Assembly (NCBI RefSeq): GCF_001984175.1
Contig: NZ_MTQP01000052.1
Span: 62,001-126,000, forward strand
DNA length: 64,000 nt
Reading direction: 5' to 3'
From: Saccharothrix sp. ALI-22-I
GTDB taxonomy: Bacteria > Actinomycetota > Actinomycetes > Mycobacteriales > Pseudonocardiaceae
Shown here: piece by piece, positions 35,867 through 43,756 of the stretch
Layout of the letters: each line of letters begins with the position of its first letter
Position numbering within the stretch: position 1 is the stretch's first letter
Notes under the pieces: generated by a model
Told to the model about the DNA's origin: nothing
Databases searched by the model: none
The model's input: only the letters and a program-made list of their open reading frames with translations
Program-made: the position numbers and the translations under genes

Positions 35867-37366
35867 ATGGGTACGGATGTGTCCAGTCGGACGTTCACCA
35901 GAGAGGACCGCCAGCGCTACCGCGAGCGCATGCAGCGGTGCATGGACGCGCTGGGGACCATGCTGGTGGAGGAGAGCTTTTCCTTCCCGCGCCAGCAGAT
36001 GGGGCTGGAGATCGAGCTGAACCTGGTCGACGGGGCGTGCCGGCCCGCGATGGCCAACTCCGAGGTGCTGGAGAAGATCGACGACCCGTCGTTCACGCTG
36101 GAACTGGGGCAGCACAACCTGGAGGTCAACGTCCCGCCGCGCGAGCTGGCCGGGAACGAGACGCTGGAGCTGGAGCGGGAGCTGGTCTCCACGCTGGCGT
36201 CGGCCGACTGCAAGGCGCACGACGCCGGGACGTCGATCGTGATGATCGGGGTGCTGCCGACGTTGCGGCACGAGCACTTCGACCGGCGGTGGCTGTCGAC
36301 CCAGGCGCGGTACACGACGTTGAACGACCAGATCCTGGCGGCCCGCGGCGAGGAGGTCGTGCTGTCGATGGAGGGCTCGCCGCTGCCGGGGCAGGCGGGC
36401 GAGAAGCTGTCCAGCTATGCCGAGTCGATCATGCCGGAGGCGGCTTGCACGTCGGTGCAACTGCACTTGCAGGTCGCGCCGGACGATTTCGCGGCGCACT
36501 GGAACGCGGCGCAGGCGTTGGCCGGGGTGCAGGTGGCGATCGCGGCGAACTCGCCGTTCCTGCTCGGGCGGGCGCTGTGGCACGAGACCCGGATACCGCT
36601 GTTCCTGCAGGCCACGGACACGCGCACGCAGGAACTGAAGAACCAGGGCGTGCGGCCGCGGGTGTGGTTCGGCGAGCGGTGGATCACGTCGATCTTCGAC
36701 TTGTTCGAGGAGAACGTGCGGTATTTCCCGGCGTTGCTGCCGGAGACGGGTGACGAGGACCCGTTGGACGTGCTGGGTTCGGGCGGCACGCCGTCGTTGA
36801 CCGAGCTGCGCTTGCACAACGGCACCGTCTGGCGCTGGAACCGCCCGGTCTACGACGTGGTGGACGGCGTGCCGCACCTCCGCGTCGAAAACCGGGTCCT
36901 ACCGGCCGGCCCCACGGTGTTGGACACGATGGCCAACGCGGCGTTCTTCTACGGCGCCCAACGCGCCCTGACCACCCTCGAACGTCCTTTGTGGACCCAG
37001 ATGTCATTCCACGCGGCCGAGGAGAACCTCTACGCCGGGTCCCGACACGGCATGGGCGCGCAGCTGTACTGGCCAGGCATCGGCTGGGTCCCACCGGACG
37101 AACTGGTCCTCCGCCGCCTGCTACCCCTCGCCCACGACGGCCTGCGCGCGTGCGGCGTGTCCGACGAGGCCCGCGAACGCTACCTCGGCGTGATCGAGGC
37201 ACGGTGCCTGGCGCGACGCACGGGGTCGCAGTGGCAGCGCGAGACGGTGTCACTGCTGGAGGAGCGAGGCGCCGACCGGGACACCGCGCTCAGCGCCATG
37301 CTCAAGCGCTACGTCGAACTGTCACACGCGGGCGAGCCCGTGCACACCTGGCCCGTAGCCCTGTAG
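35867..37366 (+). CDS. Glutamate-cysteine ligase family protein
   Basis: A 499-residue GCS2/YbdK-like enzyme. QMGLEIELNLVD holds the metal-binding Glu pair, and LELGQHNLEVNVPP and the FGERWI segment follow. Family members join an amino acid to glutamate, and actinomycetes use relatives for gamma-glutamyl compounds; mycothiol synthesis does not need it. Length is above the 370-residue YbdK norm. Start ATG 35867 follows GGGAGG at 35858. It has its own 209-bp upstream region, shared divergently with the SpoU gene, that is locally AT-rich near 35745. Confidence 0.85.
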   Translation: MGTDVSSRTFTREDRQRYRERMQRCMDALGTMLVEESFSFPRQQMGLEIELNLVDGACRPAMANSEVLEKIDDPSFTLELGQHNLEVNVPPRELAGNETLELERELVSTLASADCKAHDAGTSIVMIGVLPTLRHEHFDRRWLSTQARYTTLNDQILAARGEEVVLSMEGSPLPGQAGEKLSSYAESIMPEAACTSVQLHLQVAPDDFAAHWNAAQALAGVQVAIAANSPFLLGRALWHETRIPLFLQATDTRTQELKNQGVRPRVWFGERWITSIFDLFEENVRYFPALLPETGDEDPLDVLGSGGTPSLTELRLHNGTVWRWNRPVYDVVDGVPHLRVENRVLPAGPTVLDTMANAAFFYGAQRALTTLERPLWTQMSFHAAEENLYAGSRHGMGAQLYWPGIGWVPPDELVLRRLLPLAHDGLRACGVSDEARERYLGVIEARCLARRTGSQWQRETVSLLEERGADRDTALSAMLKRYVELSHAGEPVHTWPVAL

Positions 37367-37385
37367 ACACGCCCGCACCGGCCCT

Positions 37386-37403
37386 GCCGCAGGGCTGCGG
37401 CAA
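37386..37403. terminator. Short GC-rich palindrome between convergent genes
   Basis: TGCCGCAG-gg-CTGCGGCA is a perfect 8-bp inverted repeat about 20 bp after the ligase stop. No T-run follows. It may terminate the ligase transcript. The rest of 37404-37522 shows nothing I can identify. Confidence 0.55.
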
Positions 37404-37522
37404 ACCGGCCCGGCCGCGCCGTGCGTGTCGGCCGACGCCTTCCGGCAGGTCCGCCGTCAGGCGAGGGGAGTCGCGTCAGCCTGCCGCCCGGTCGGGCTGA
37501 GGTCCGGGCCTGACCGACCGCG

Positions 37523-37936
37523 TCACTTCTCGTGCATCCAGACGAGCGTGATGTGCATTTCGCTGAATCGCCAGCCCTCGGGAGTCCGCACGGCGGTACA
37601 GGCCACTCGCAGACCGCTTGTCCGGTGAGGTGCTTCGCCGACGCGGTAGAAGTACGTGAGCTGGTTCGCCGTGGCCTTCGCACGATCGCCGTCACCATGC
37701 ACCAGCACGTCACCGTGCACGTGCTGGGTGTGCTCCCCCTCAACCTGGCTCCGCTTCAGGTAGGCGGTCACCTCGTCGAGACCGTGCAGCTCACCGCCGC
37801 GCGGCGAACGCACCACGACGTCGGCGTGGTAGACGCTGTGGGCGTCGTCGTGGCGGCCTTCGTCCAGCATGTTGGCCAGGCGGGCGAACAGTTCGGCGAT
37901 CTCGACGCGGTCGGCAGTCTGGGTGGCAGTGGACAC
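37523..37936 (-). CDS. SnoaL-like (NTF2-fold) protein
   Basis: A 137-residue protein with an NTF2-like fold, similar to nuclear transport factor 2 family/SnoaL-like proteins: RVEIAELFARLANMLDEGRHDDAHSVY opens the fold and WRFSEMHITLVWMHEK closes it. Start GTG 37936 has AAGGGGG upstream. Members include small isomerases and hydrolases, or non-enzymatic ligand binders. It is divergent from a MarR regulator across a dense operator array and is almost certainly its regulated target. Confidence 0.82.
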   Translation of the reverse strand: MSTATQTADRVEIAELFARLANMLDEGRHDDAHSVYHADVVVRSPRGGELHGLDEVTAYLKRSQVEGEHTQHVHGDVLVHGDGDRAKATANQLTYFYRVGEAPHRTSGLRVACTAVRTPEGWRFSEMHITLVWMHEK

Positions 37937-37958
37937 GACGCCCCCTTCGATGGTCACT

Positions 37959-38024
37959 CCAACATTGGCGATTCCAACATTGGTGAGACCAACACTACCG
38001 GCAGAGTGTTGGTCTGGCCAACAC
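37959..38024. promoter_or_regulatory. MarR operator array
   Basis: CCAACATTGG occurs at 37959-37968 and again at 37974-37983. CCAACACT begins at 37989, a third copy at the same 15-bp spacing, and pairs with AGTGTTGG (38005-38012). GTGTTGG (38006-38012) also pairs with CCAACAC (38018-38024). The whole array fills the 105-bp divergent gap and reaches within 18 bp of the MarR ATG. Cooperative binding of several MarR dimers is likely. Confidence 0.82.
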
Positions 38025-38041
38025 CGATAGAGTGGCCGAGC

Positions 38042-38482
38042 ATGGACGAGATCCCCGAGCGCCTGACGGTGAAGCCGAGCTGGCTGATCACCCAGCTCGC
38101 CGTGCACGCCCGCCGGCTGGTGTCCGACGGTTTCACCGCCGCGGGGGCGCGCGGGTACCACTACCGCATCCTGGCCGCACTGCACGAGTTCGGGCCCGCG
38201 AGCCAGGCCCAGCTCAGCCGCCGGTGCCGCATCGACCGCAGCGACGTCGTGGCGGCCGTCAACGAACTGGTCGACCAGGGCTTCGTCGACCGGACGCCGG
38301 ACCCGGACCACGGACGGCGCAACAAGGTGACCCTCACCAGGAGCGGTGTCCAGCAGCTACGGCGCATGGACGGACTGCTCGACCAGGTGCAGGACGATCT
38401 ACTCAAACCGCTGTCCGCCGAGGACCGGCAGACCCTGACCCGCCTGCTCCGCCAAGTTCTCGCCCAGCACGAACCGGGATGA
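38042..38482 (+). CDS. MarR-family regulator
   Basis: 146 residues with a MarR winged helix: QAQLSRRCRIDRSDVVAAVNELVDQGFVDRTPDPDHGRRNKVTLT, including the wing's conserved Asp and Arg. ATG 38042; no clear RBS, so a leaderless start is possible. It faces the SnoaL-like gene across CCAACA repeats and most likely represses both. Ligand unknown. Confidence 0.9.
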   Translation: MDEIPERLTVKPSWLITQLAVHARRLVSDGFTAAGARGYHYRILAALHEFGPASQAQLSRRCRIDRSDVVAAVNELVDQGFVDRTPDPDHGRRNKVTLTRSGVQQLRRMDGLLDQVQDDLLKPLSAEDRQTLTRLLRQVLAQHEPG

Positions 38483-38799
38483 CCGCCAGCCTCGCTCGAC
38501 CTGGGTCCGGTGCCTGGGTCCCGTCCGGGTCTGCGGGTCCCGTCCGGGTCCTGTGCGGGTTCGGTGCCTGGTCCCGTCCGGGTGCGGTGGGGCCTTGGTG
38601 CGGTGGTGCGATGGGGCCTGGGTGCGGTGGGCCTTGGTGTTACCGCCTCGGGTGTTGGCGCCTCGGGTGCTACCGGGGGCGGGGCGCCGCGCCTCCTTCT
38701 CTACCGGCAACGTCAATGGTGTGCTGAAAGTTGCCCATTGACGCTTTGTTCGCTCGTCCGGGTGATCTTGGCGCAGCGATTCACGCCCTTACGCCCAGG
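38483..38799. other. Gene-free, strand-biased repeat region
   Basis: The first part (38483-38660) is rich in G and T on the plus strand with degenerate repeats: GTCCCGTCCGGGT at 38518, 38537 and 38571, and GTGCGGTGG three times around 38583-38640. I see no credible gene; the open frames there lack coding character. The second part, from 38681, is the conserved 3'-end element described separately. Confidence 0.75.
38681..38773 (-). repeat. Conserved-flank hairpin element, copy 1
   Basis: Conserved GGGGCGCCGCGCC (38681-38693) and CCGGCAAC flank one side of a hairpin, CGTCAATGG (38711-38719) with CCATTGACG (38735-38743). A conserved 25-bp segment ending GGGTGATCTTGGCG (38749-38773) follows. The element ends 26 bp before the stop triplet of the minus-strand gene at 38800. 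A sister copy at 45785-45876 has the same flanks and spacing but a different stem sequence. Confidence 0.85.
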
Positions 38800-39210
38800 T
38801 CAGCGGCGGCGGCCGGATTTCAGGGGGGCTACGTCCGCGCCGTCGTGGGAGCTGCGGCACTCGTCGGGGGTCACTGCTTCCACCGCGAGGGTCAGCATGC
38901 CCTTCACGCCTGTGTAGATGCTCTCGCCCGCCGACGCCAGTGACGTGTGCACACGGTTGGAATCGGAGAAGTCGCGTTCGTCCTTCGTGCGCTTCTTCCC
39001 CGCCTCCTCCGGCTTCGTCGCACTCCGCAGGTTGACCTCCAGCCACGCGGCGACCTCGGTCGGCGTGGTCAGGACCTCTTCCGGCGTGCGCTCCAAGCGC
39101 TCCTGGCGCGGGGAGGCGTGGTCGAGTGACGTGTGCTCCACGTAGGCGTGCCAGTGCGTGTTGCGCAGTGACCACGTCTGCTCGACCGGCCAGTCCTCCT
39201 CAGTGCCCAT
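38800..39210 (-). CDS. Hypothetical protein, 136 residues
   Basis: A hydrophilic protein beginning MGTEEDWPVEQTWSLRNTHWHAYVEHTSLD, with a lysine-rich middle (KPEEAGKKRTKDER) and basic tail (KSGRRR). No family recognised. ATG 39210 lies 4 bp before the stop of the downstream-reading ABC-F gene, which ends at 39215, so the two are probably one operon. Confidence 0.65.
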   Translation of the reverse strand: MGTEEDWPVEQTWSLRNTHWHAYVEHTSLDHASPRQERLERTPEEVLTTPTEVAAWLEVNLRSATKPEEAGKKRTKDERDFSDSNRVHTSLASAGESIYTGVKGMLTLAVEAVTPDECRSSHDGADVAPLKSGRRR

Positions 39211-39214
39211 GCAC

Positions 39215-40825
39215 CTATCTTGCCAGGCTCCGGACGTCCAAGGTGCGGTCAACCCCCACCGCCGACGCGAGCCTCCGGTCGTGGGTCACCAGCAGTAGCG
39301 TTCCCTCATAACTCTCCAACGCCTGTTCGAGTTGTTCGATCGCCGCCACGTCGAGGTGGTTGGTCGGCTCGTCCAACACCAGGCACGTGGTCCCCCTGGC
39401 CTGCAGCACCGCCAGCCCGGCCCTGGTCCGCTCCCCCGGCGACAGCGAACGGGCCGGCCGCAGCACCGCGTCCGCACCCACCCGGAACTTCGCCAGGAGG
39501 GTCCGGGCTTCCACGTCCGGCAGCCCGGTCGAGGCCGTGACCACCTCCAGCACGGGCGAAGACGTGGCGAAGGACGCACGCACCTGGTCGACCTCGCCCA
39601 CCACCACGGCCGGCCCCTGACTGCGCTCGCCCGAGTCGAGCGGCAGCCGGCCCAGCAACGCGCCCAGCAGCGTCGACTTGCCCGACCCGTTGGGCCCGGT
39701 GATCCGCCACCGCTCCCCCGCGCCGATGGTCAGGTCGATCGGACCGAGCGTCACGTCACCGCGACTGACGGTGGCACCACGAAGCGTGAACGCGACTCGG
39801 CTCCCCGGACCCGCGCTCGGCAACGTCAACCGCAGCTCCCACGGCGAGCGCGGCTCCTCGACCTCCTCCAGCCGTTCCAGCGCACGATCCACAGTGGACG
39901 CCCGAGCGCCCAGGTTCTCCGCGCCTTCCTTGCGGAAGAACTTGATGAACTTGTCGCTCTCGTCGGACTTGGCATTGCGCCGAACGCCCGCACGAGACCA
40001 CTCCCGGGTCTGCCGGGCACGCTGCGTCAACGCGTCGCGCCGAGACGCGTACGCCTCGTACTCCTCCCGCGCCCGCCGCTGGGCGTGAGCCTGCTCCTGC
40101 ACGTACGCGTCCCACCCGCCGCCGAACACGGTGACGCCGTGGCTGAACTCGTCCAGTTCGGCGATCGCGGTCGTGGTGCGGGCCAGGAACTCGCGGTCGT
40201 GGCTGACCAGGACCATGCCGGCCGGGCTGCGCAGCACGTGCGTTTCCAGCAGTTCCAGGCCGGCCAGGTCGAGGTCGTTGGTCGGCTCGTCCAACAGCAA
40301 CACGTCGGCCGTGGTCAGCAGCACGGCGGCCAGTCGCAGCCGAGCCGCCTGCCCGCCGGACAGCTCCGACGAGCCCCGCTCGTCGAGCAGTGTCGCGGTC
40401 AGCCCGAGCCGTTCGCACACCTCGTCGGCGCGTTCGGCGAAGTCGGCGGCACCGGACGCGGTCCACACGTCGAACGCCCGCGCGTACGAGTCCTCGGCCC
40501 CCGGCGCGCCCGAAGCCAACGCCTCCGTGGCGGCCTCGAACTCCCGCACCGCCGACGCCACGCCGGTGCGGCGGGCCAGGTGGTCCCGCAGCGACTCGCC
40601 GGGCCGGATGTCGGTCTCCTGGGTCAGGTGCGCGACCACCCCGCGAACGGTGACGGTGCCCGATTCCGGCGCCAGCTCACCGGCCAGCACGCGCAGCAGG
40701 GTGGACTTGCCGACCCCGTTCGGCGCGATCAGGCCTACCCGTTCACCTGCGGGAACATCGAGATCCACCTCCGAGAGCACGATCCGCGGACCGAACGACA
40801 GCGTGACGTTCCTGGCTGTCAACAC
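39215..40825 (-). CDS. ABC-F family ATPase
   Basis: A 536-residue soluble twin ATPase with no membrane helices. Domain 1 has Walker A APNGVGKST, signature LSGGQAARLRLAAVLL and Walker B VLLLDEPTNDLD. A charged linker with basic stretches follows (TREWSRAGVRRNAKSDE). Domain 2 has GPNGSGKST, LSPGERTRAGLAVLQ and LVLDEPTNHLD. ABC-F proteins act on the ribosome, some as antibiotic-resistance factors and others as translation factors; which applies is unknown. Start GTG 40825. Confidence 0.92.
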   Translation of the reverse strand: MLTARNVTLSFGPRIVLSEVDLDVPAGERVGLIAPNGVGKSTLLRVLAGELAPESGTVTVRGVVAHLTQETDIRPGESLRDHLARRTGVASAVREFEAATEALASGAPGAEDSYARAFDVWTASGAADFAERADEVCERLGLTATLLDERGSSELSGGQAARLRLAAVLLTTADVLLLDEPTNDLDLAGLELLETHVLRSPAGMVLVSHDREFLARTTTAIAELDEFSHGVTVFGGGWDAYVQEQAHAQRRAREEYEAYASRRDALTQRARQTREWSRAGVRRNAKSDESDKFIKFFRKEGAENLGARASTVDRALERLEEVEEPRSPWELRLTLPSAGPGSRVAFTLRGATVSRGDVTLGPIDLTIGAGERWRITGPNGSGKSTLLGALLGRLPLDSGERSQGPAVVVGEVDQVRASFATSSPVLEVVTASTGLPDVEARTLLAKFRVGADAVLRPARSLSPGERTRAGLAVLQARGTTCLVLDEPTNHLDVAAIEQLEQALESYEGTLLLVTHDRRLASAVGVDRTLDVRSLAR

Positions 40826-41136
40826 CCCCCGATCGTGACAGGAACGCCCGCTGCGGGCACCTCAGTTTTCGGGCCACCCCGTTCCACCGAGCACCTATTG
40901 CAAGTACTACGTCTCCGCGCTGTGGGACGTGGTGAACTGGGATGACGTGAACGCCCGTTTCGAGGCGGCGCGCGCCGGCCGCAACGGCCTTCAACTGCCC
41001 TGGCAAGAGCTCGGCGGGTGCTCCGACAAGCGCCACCGCCGATACGACGAGGCCCCGCCACCCGGCGGTACGACCGGGAGGCGGGGCCTCGTCTGTTCCC
41101 GAACTGACTGCCGCTCCCACCACGAAGCAACGAGGG
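40826..41136. other. Intergenic region with terminator
   Basis: About 310 bp between the ABC-F start and the FetB-like stop. It contains the strong hairpin at 41046-41093. A plus-strand open frame from a GTG at 40929 (beginning NWDDVNARFEAARAGRNG) has reasonable codon use for about 45 codons but no RBS, and it runs into the terminator; I do not call it a gene. Confidence 0.6.
41046..41093 (-). terminator. Perfect 14-bp terminator hairpin
   Basis: GACGAGGCCCCGCC (41046-41059) pairs perfectly with 41080-41093 around a 20-nt loop. It lies 44 bp past the FetB-like stop and should end that minus-strand transcript. Confidence 0.85.
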
Positions 41137-41155
41137 TTAGGTTAGCCTAACTTCG
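41137..41155. promoter_or_regulatory. DtxR/IdeR iron-box-like sequence
   Basis: TTAGGTTAGCCTAACTTCG. Read on the minus strand it agrees at 16 of 19 positions with the IdeR consensus TTAGGTTAGGCTAACCTAA as I recall it. It overlaps the last codons and stop of the FetB-like gene rather than a promoter. Whether it is bound is unknown. Confidence 0.5.
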
Positions 41156-41901
41156 CCCACCGCACCAGCCCGTCTCACGAGTCCGCGCGCGACGAGTTCG
41201 ACCACCACCGCGATCGCCGTGGCCTCGACCGCCAACAGCCCCAGCAGCACGACGAGCTGCAACGCGCCCGCCTGCCACACCGGCGCGCCGCCGAGGAGCA
41301 TCCCGACGAACGCGCCGGGCAACGTGACCAGGCCGACCGTCCGGGTCTGGTCCAGCGCCGGGATCAGGGCTTCGGCGGCGGGCCGGCGCACCAGCTCCCG
41401 CACGGCGACCGGCTCGGTGAACCCGAGCGCCAGCGCGGCCTCGTACTCGCCGTGCCGGTCCCGCAGCGTGTCGAGGGCACGTCGGACGGACAACGTCGTC
41501 GCCGTCATCGCACCGCCGATGAGGATGCCGCCGACCGGCACCAGCGCGATGCCCCGCAACGGCACCAGACCGCTGATCACCAGCCCCGCGATGGCCGGCA
41601 CCGTCCCGGCGAGAATGGCAGCGGCGACCCAGGTCCCCCGCATGCCGGTCTTCGTGCGCGCGGCGGACGTACCGGTGGCCACGCCCGCCATCAACACCAG
41701 GAACGCCGCCGTCAGCGGTAGTGACGCCAGCACCCCCGTGATGACCGCCGACACCGCCGCCAACTGCGCGCCGGCCCGCAAGGCCGCCCGGACCACCGGT
41801 CGGGGTGACGCCAACCCGGCCCACCAGACCACCGCGCCCGCGACGGCGGTGAAGATCAGACAGACGACGAGCAGCCGGACCCAGTCCGTTGCGATGACCA
41901 C
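41137..41901 (-). CDS. FetB-like (UPF0014) ABC permease
   Basis: A 254-residue membrane protein with about seven helices, of the UPF0014/YbbM (FetB) family, whose E. coli member is part of an iron exporter. GGILIGGAMTATTLSVRRALD and LVTLPGAFVGMLLGGAPVWQAG are typical. FetB normally works with an ATPase, FetA, which is absent here; the nearby ABC-F protein is not of that type. Start GTG 41901. An iron-box-like sequence overlaps the 3' end. Confidence 0.85.
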   Translation of the reverse strand: MVIATDWVRLLVVCLIFTAVAGAVVWWAGLASPRPVVRAALRAGAQLAAVSAVITGVLASLPLTAAFLVLMAGVATGTSAARTKTGMRGTWVAAAILAGTVPAIAGLVISGLVPLRGIALVPVGGILIGGAMTATTLSVRRALDTLRDRHGEYEAALALGFTEPVAVRELVRRPAAEALIPALDQTRTVGLVTLPGAFVGMLLGGAPVWQAGALQLVVLLGLLAVEATAIAVVVELVARGLVRRAGAVGEVRLT

Positions 41902-41925
41902 TCGGTCATTGTGGGACGCGGGCGA

Positions 41926-43248
41926 TCATCGTGTGACGCGAGCGCGGCGGCGCAGGCGGTAGCCGGTCAGCGTGATCCCGCCGCGCCGGGCCAGCACCAG
42001 CCCGCCGACCACGGCCGCCACGATCGACACCACACCACCGACGACCATCGGCGCGCGTGCGGTGAAGTGCTCCGCGAGCCAGCCCATCACGGGCCCGCCC
42101 AGCGGGTTGCCGCCCAGGAAGACCAGCATGTACAGGCCCATCACCCGGCCGCGCATGGCGGGCGACACGGCCAGCTGCACGGTCGCGTTGGCGGTCGTCG
42201 TGAACGTCATCATCGCGATGCCGACGGGGATCAGCGCCAGCCCCGACAGCCACATCGTGGGCATCAGACCGGCCACGATCTCCAGCGCGCCGAACGCCAG
42301 CGCACCCACGATCAGCAGCTTCAGCCGGGGCTTGCCGCGGGCGCTGCGCCGGGCGGCCAACGTCGCGCCGGCCAGCGTGCCGACCGCCAGCAACGTGGAC
42401 AGCAGGCCGTAGGCGGAGGCGTCGCCGCCGAACGTGTTGCGCGCCAGCACGGCCAGCGTGACGTAGAAGTTCAGCCCGAACGTGCTGATGAAGAACACCA
42501 GGGACAGCAGGATCACCAGGTCCGGGCGCTTGCGCACGTACCGCAGCCCTTCCCGCAGCTGCCCCTTCTCCCGCGGCACGGGATCGCCGCGGTGCAGTTC
42601 ACCGGCCCGCATCAGCAGCAGGCCCGTGATCACGCCGATGAAGCTGACCGCGTTGAGCAGGAACACCCAGCCGGTGCCGACGAAGATGATCAGGCCACCG
42701 GCGACGGCCGGGCCGACCATCCGGGCCAGGTTGAACGTCATCGAGTTCAACGCGACCGCGTTGGTGAGCTGGTCGCGGCCGACCATCTCGACCACGAAGC
42801 TCTGCCGCACCGGCGTCTCCACCGCCGACACCGCGCCGAGCAGCAGGCACAGCAGGTAGACGTGCCACAGCTGCACCACGCCGGTGACGTCGAGCAGGCC
42901 GAGGGTCAGCGCGCAGAGCCCGAGCCCGGTCTCCAGCACGAGCAGCAGCTTGCGCTTGTCCATCCGGTCGGCGAGCACACCGGCCCAGAGCGACAGGAAC
43001 AACGTCGGCGCGAACTGCAACGCGGCGGCGATGCCGAGGGCGATCGGCGAGCCGTTCGACAGCTCCAGGACCAGCCAGTCCTGGGCGACGCGCTGCATCC
43101 ACAGCCCGACCAGGGAAACGACCTGGCCGGAGGCGTAGAGGCGGTAGTTGCGGACCCGGAGTGAACCGAACATGCGCCGGCGGGGCGGGGGTGCGGCTGT
43201 GTTGCGATCGAGTTGATCGGTCTCTGCCCCACCCGCGTACGCCGGCAC
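41926..43248 (-). CDS. MFS transporter, EntS-like
   Basis: A 440-residue MFS_3/EntS-like exporter with 12 helices. The helix 2-3 loop is GVLADRMDKRKLLL and the helix 4-5 region PVRQSFVVEMV. Start GTG 43248, 4 bp after the MarR stop, so the two form an operon. An exported drug or siderophore-like compound is plausible; the next gene downstream is the FetB-like permease, 24 bp away. Confidence 0.88.
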   Translation of the reverse strand: MPAYAGGAETDQLDRNTAAPPPRRRMFGSLRVRNYRLYASGQVVSLVGLWMQRVAQDWLVLELSNGSPIALGIAAALQFAPTLFLSLWAGVLADRMDKRKLLLVLETGLGLCALTLGLLDVTGVVQLWHVYLLCLLLGAVSAVETPVRQSFVVEMVGRDQLTNAVALNSMTFNLARMVGPAVAGGLIIFVGTGWVFLLNAVSFIGVITGLLLMRAGELHRGDPVPREKGQLREGLRYVRKRPDLVILLSLVFFISTFGLNFYVTLAVLARNTFGGDASAYGLLSTLLAVGTLAGATLAARRSARGKPRLKLLIVGALAFGALEIVAGLMPTMWLSGLALIPVGIAMMTFTTTANATVQLAVSPAMRGRVMGLYMLVFLGGNPLGGPVMGWLAEHFTARAPMVVGGVVSIVAAVVGGLVLARRGGITLTGYRLRRRARVTR

Positions 43249-43252
43249 GTCG

Positions 43253-43684
43253 TTACTGCCCCGCCATCCTGTCGATTATCTCGGCGGCGCGCGACAGCGC
43301 GCCCCGTTCCTCCGGTGTCAGCTCGGCCAACCGCTTGTCCAGCCAGGCTTCCCGGGCGGACACCTCTTCGTTGATGTAGCTCAGCCCCGCCTCGCTCAGC
43401 TCCACGATGGCCTGCCGGCCGTCGGTGGGGTGAGGGCGGCGCGTGGCGAACCCGTACTCCTCCAGGGCGGCGATCACCCTGGTCATGGACGGTGGCTGGA
43501 CGCCTTCCTTGGCGGCCAGCTCGCCCGGCGTCAGGGGCCCGCACTTGTGCAACGTCGACAGTGCGGACACCTGGGTGAGCGAGATCGCGGAGTTCACCCG
43601 CTGCGCGCGGAGCCGACGGTTCAGCCGGACCACGGCCAGCCGCAACCGGCTCGCCAGTCCCGCTTCCGACTCGGTCTCCGCCAC
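43253..43684 (-). CDS. MarR-family regulator
   Basis: 143 residues: LTPGELAAKEGVQPPSMTRVIAALEEYGFATRRPHPTDGRQAIVELS is a clear MarR winged helix. I chose GTG 43684 (VAETESEAG): a good -10, TATGCT, ends 6 bp upstream, as for a leaderless message, and recalled homologues begin near here. ATG 43717 is an alternative. Operon with the MFS gene, and probably its repressor. Its M. tuberculosis counterpart appears to be Rv0880 (recalled). Confidence 0.87.
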   Translation of the reverse strand: MAETESEAGLASRLRLAVVRLNRRLRAQRVNSAISLTQVSALSTLHKCGPLTPGELAAKEGVQPPSMTRVIAALEEYGFATRRPHPTDGRQAIVELSEAGLSYINEEVSAREAWLDKRLAELTPEERGALSRAAEIIDRMAGQ

Positions 43685-43756
43685 GTAGTTAGCATACCTC
43701 ACGATCTCTGCGCCCATCGTGTGAACTTGGTCAACCAGTCCGTGAGAACAGCCCGC

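Noticed and set aside
39215..40825. ABC-F protein as the missing FetA partner of the FetB-like permease
   Set aside because: It has two fused ATPase domains and a charged linker typical of ribosome-associated ABC-F proteins.
40929..41150. Plus-strand open frame of 73 codons between the ABC-F and FetB-like genes
   Set aside because: No RBS, no family match, and it crosses a strong terminator and the end of the opposite gene.
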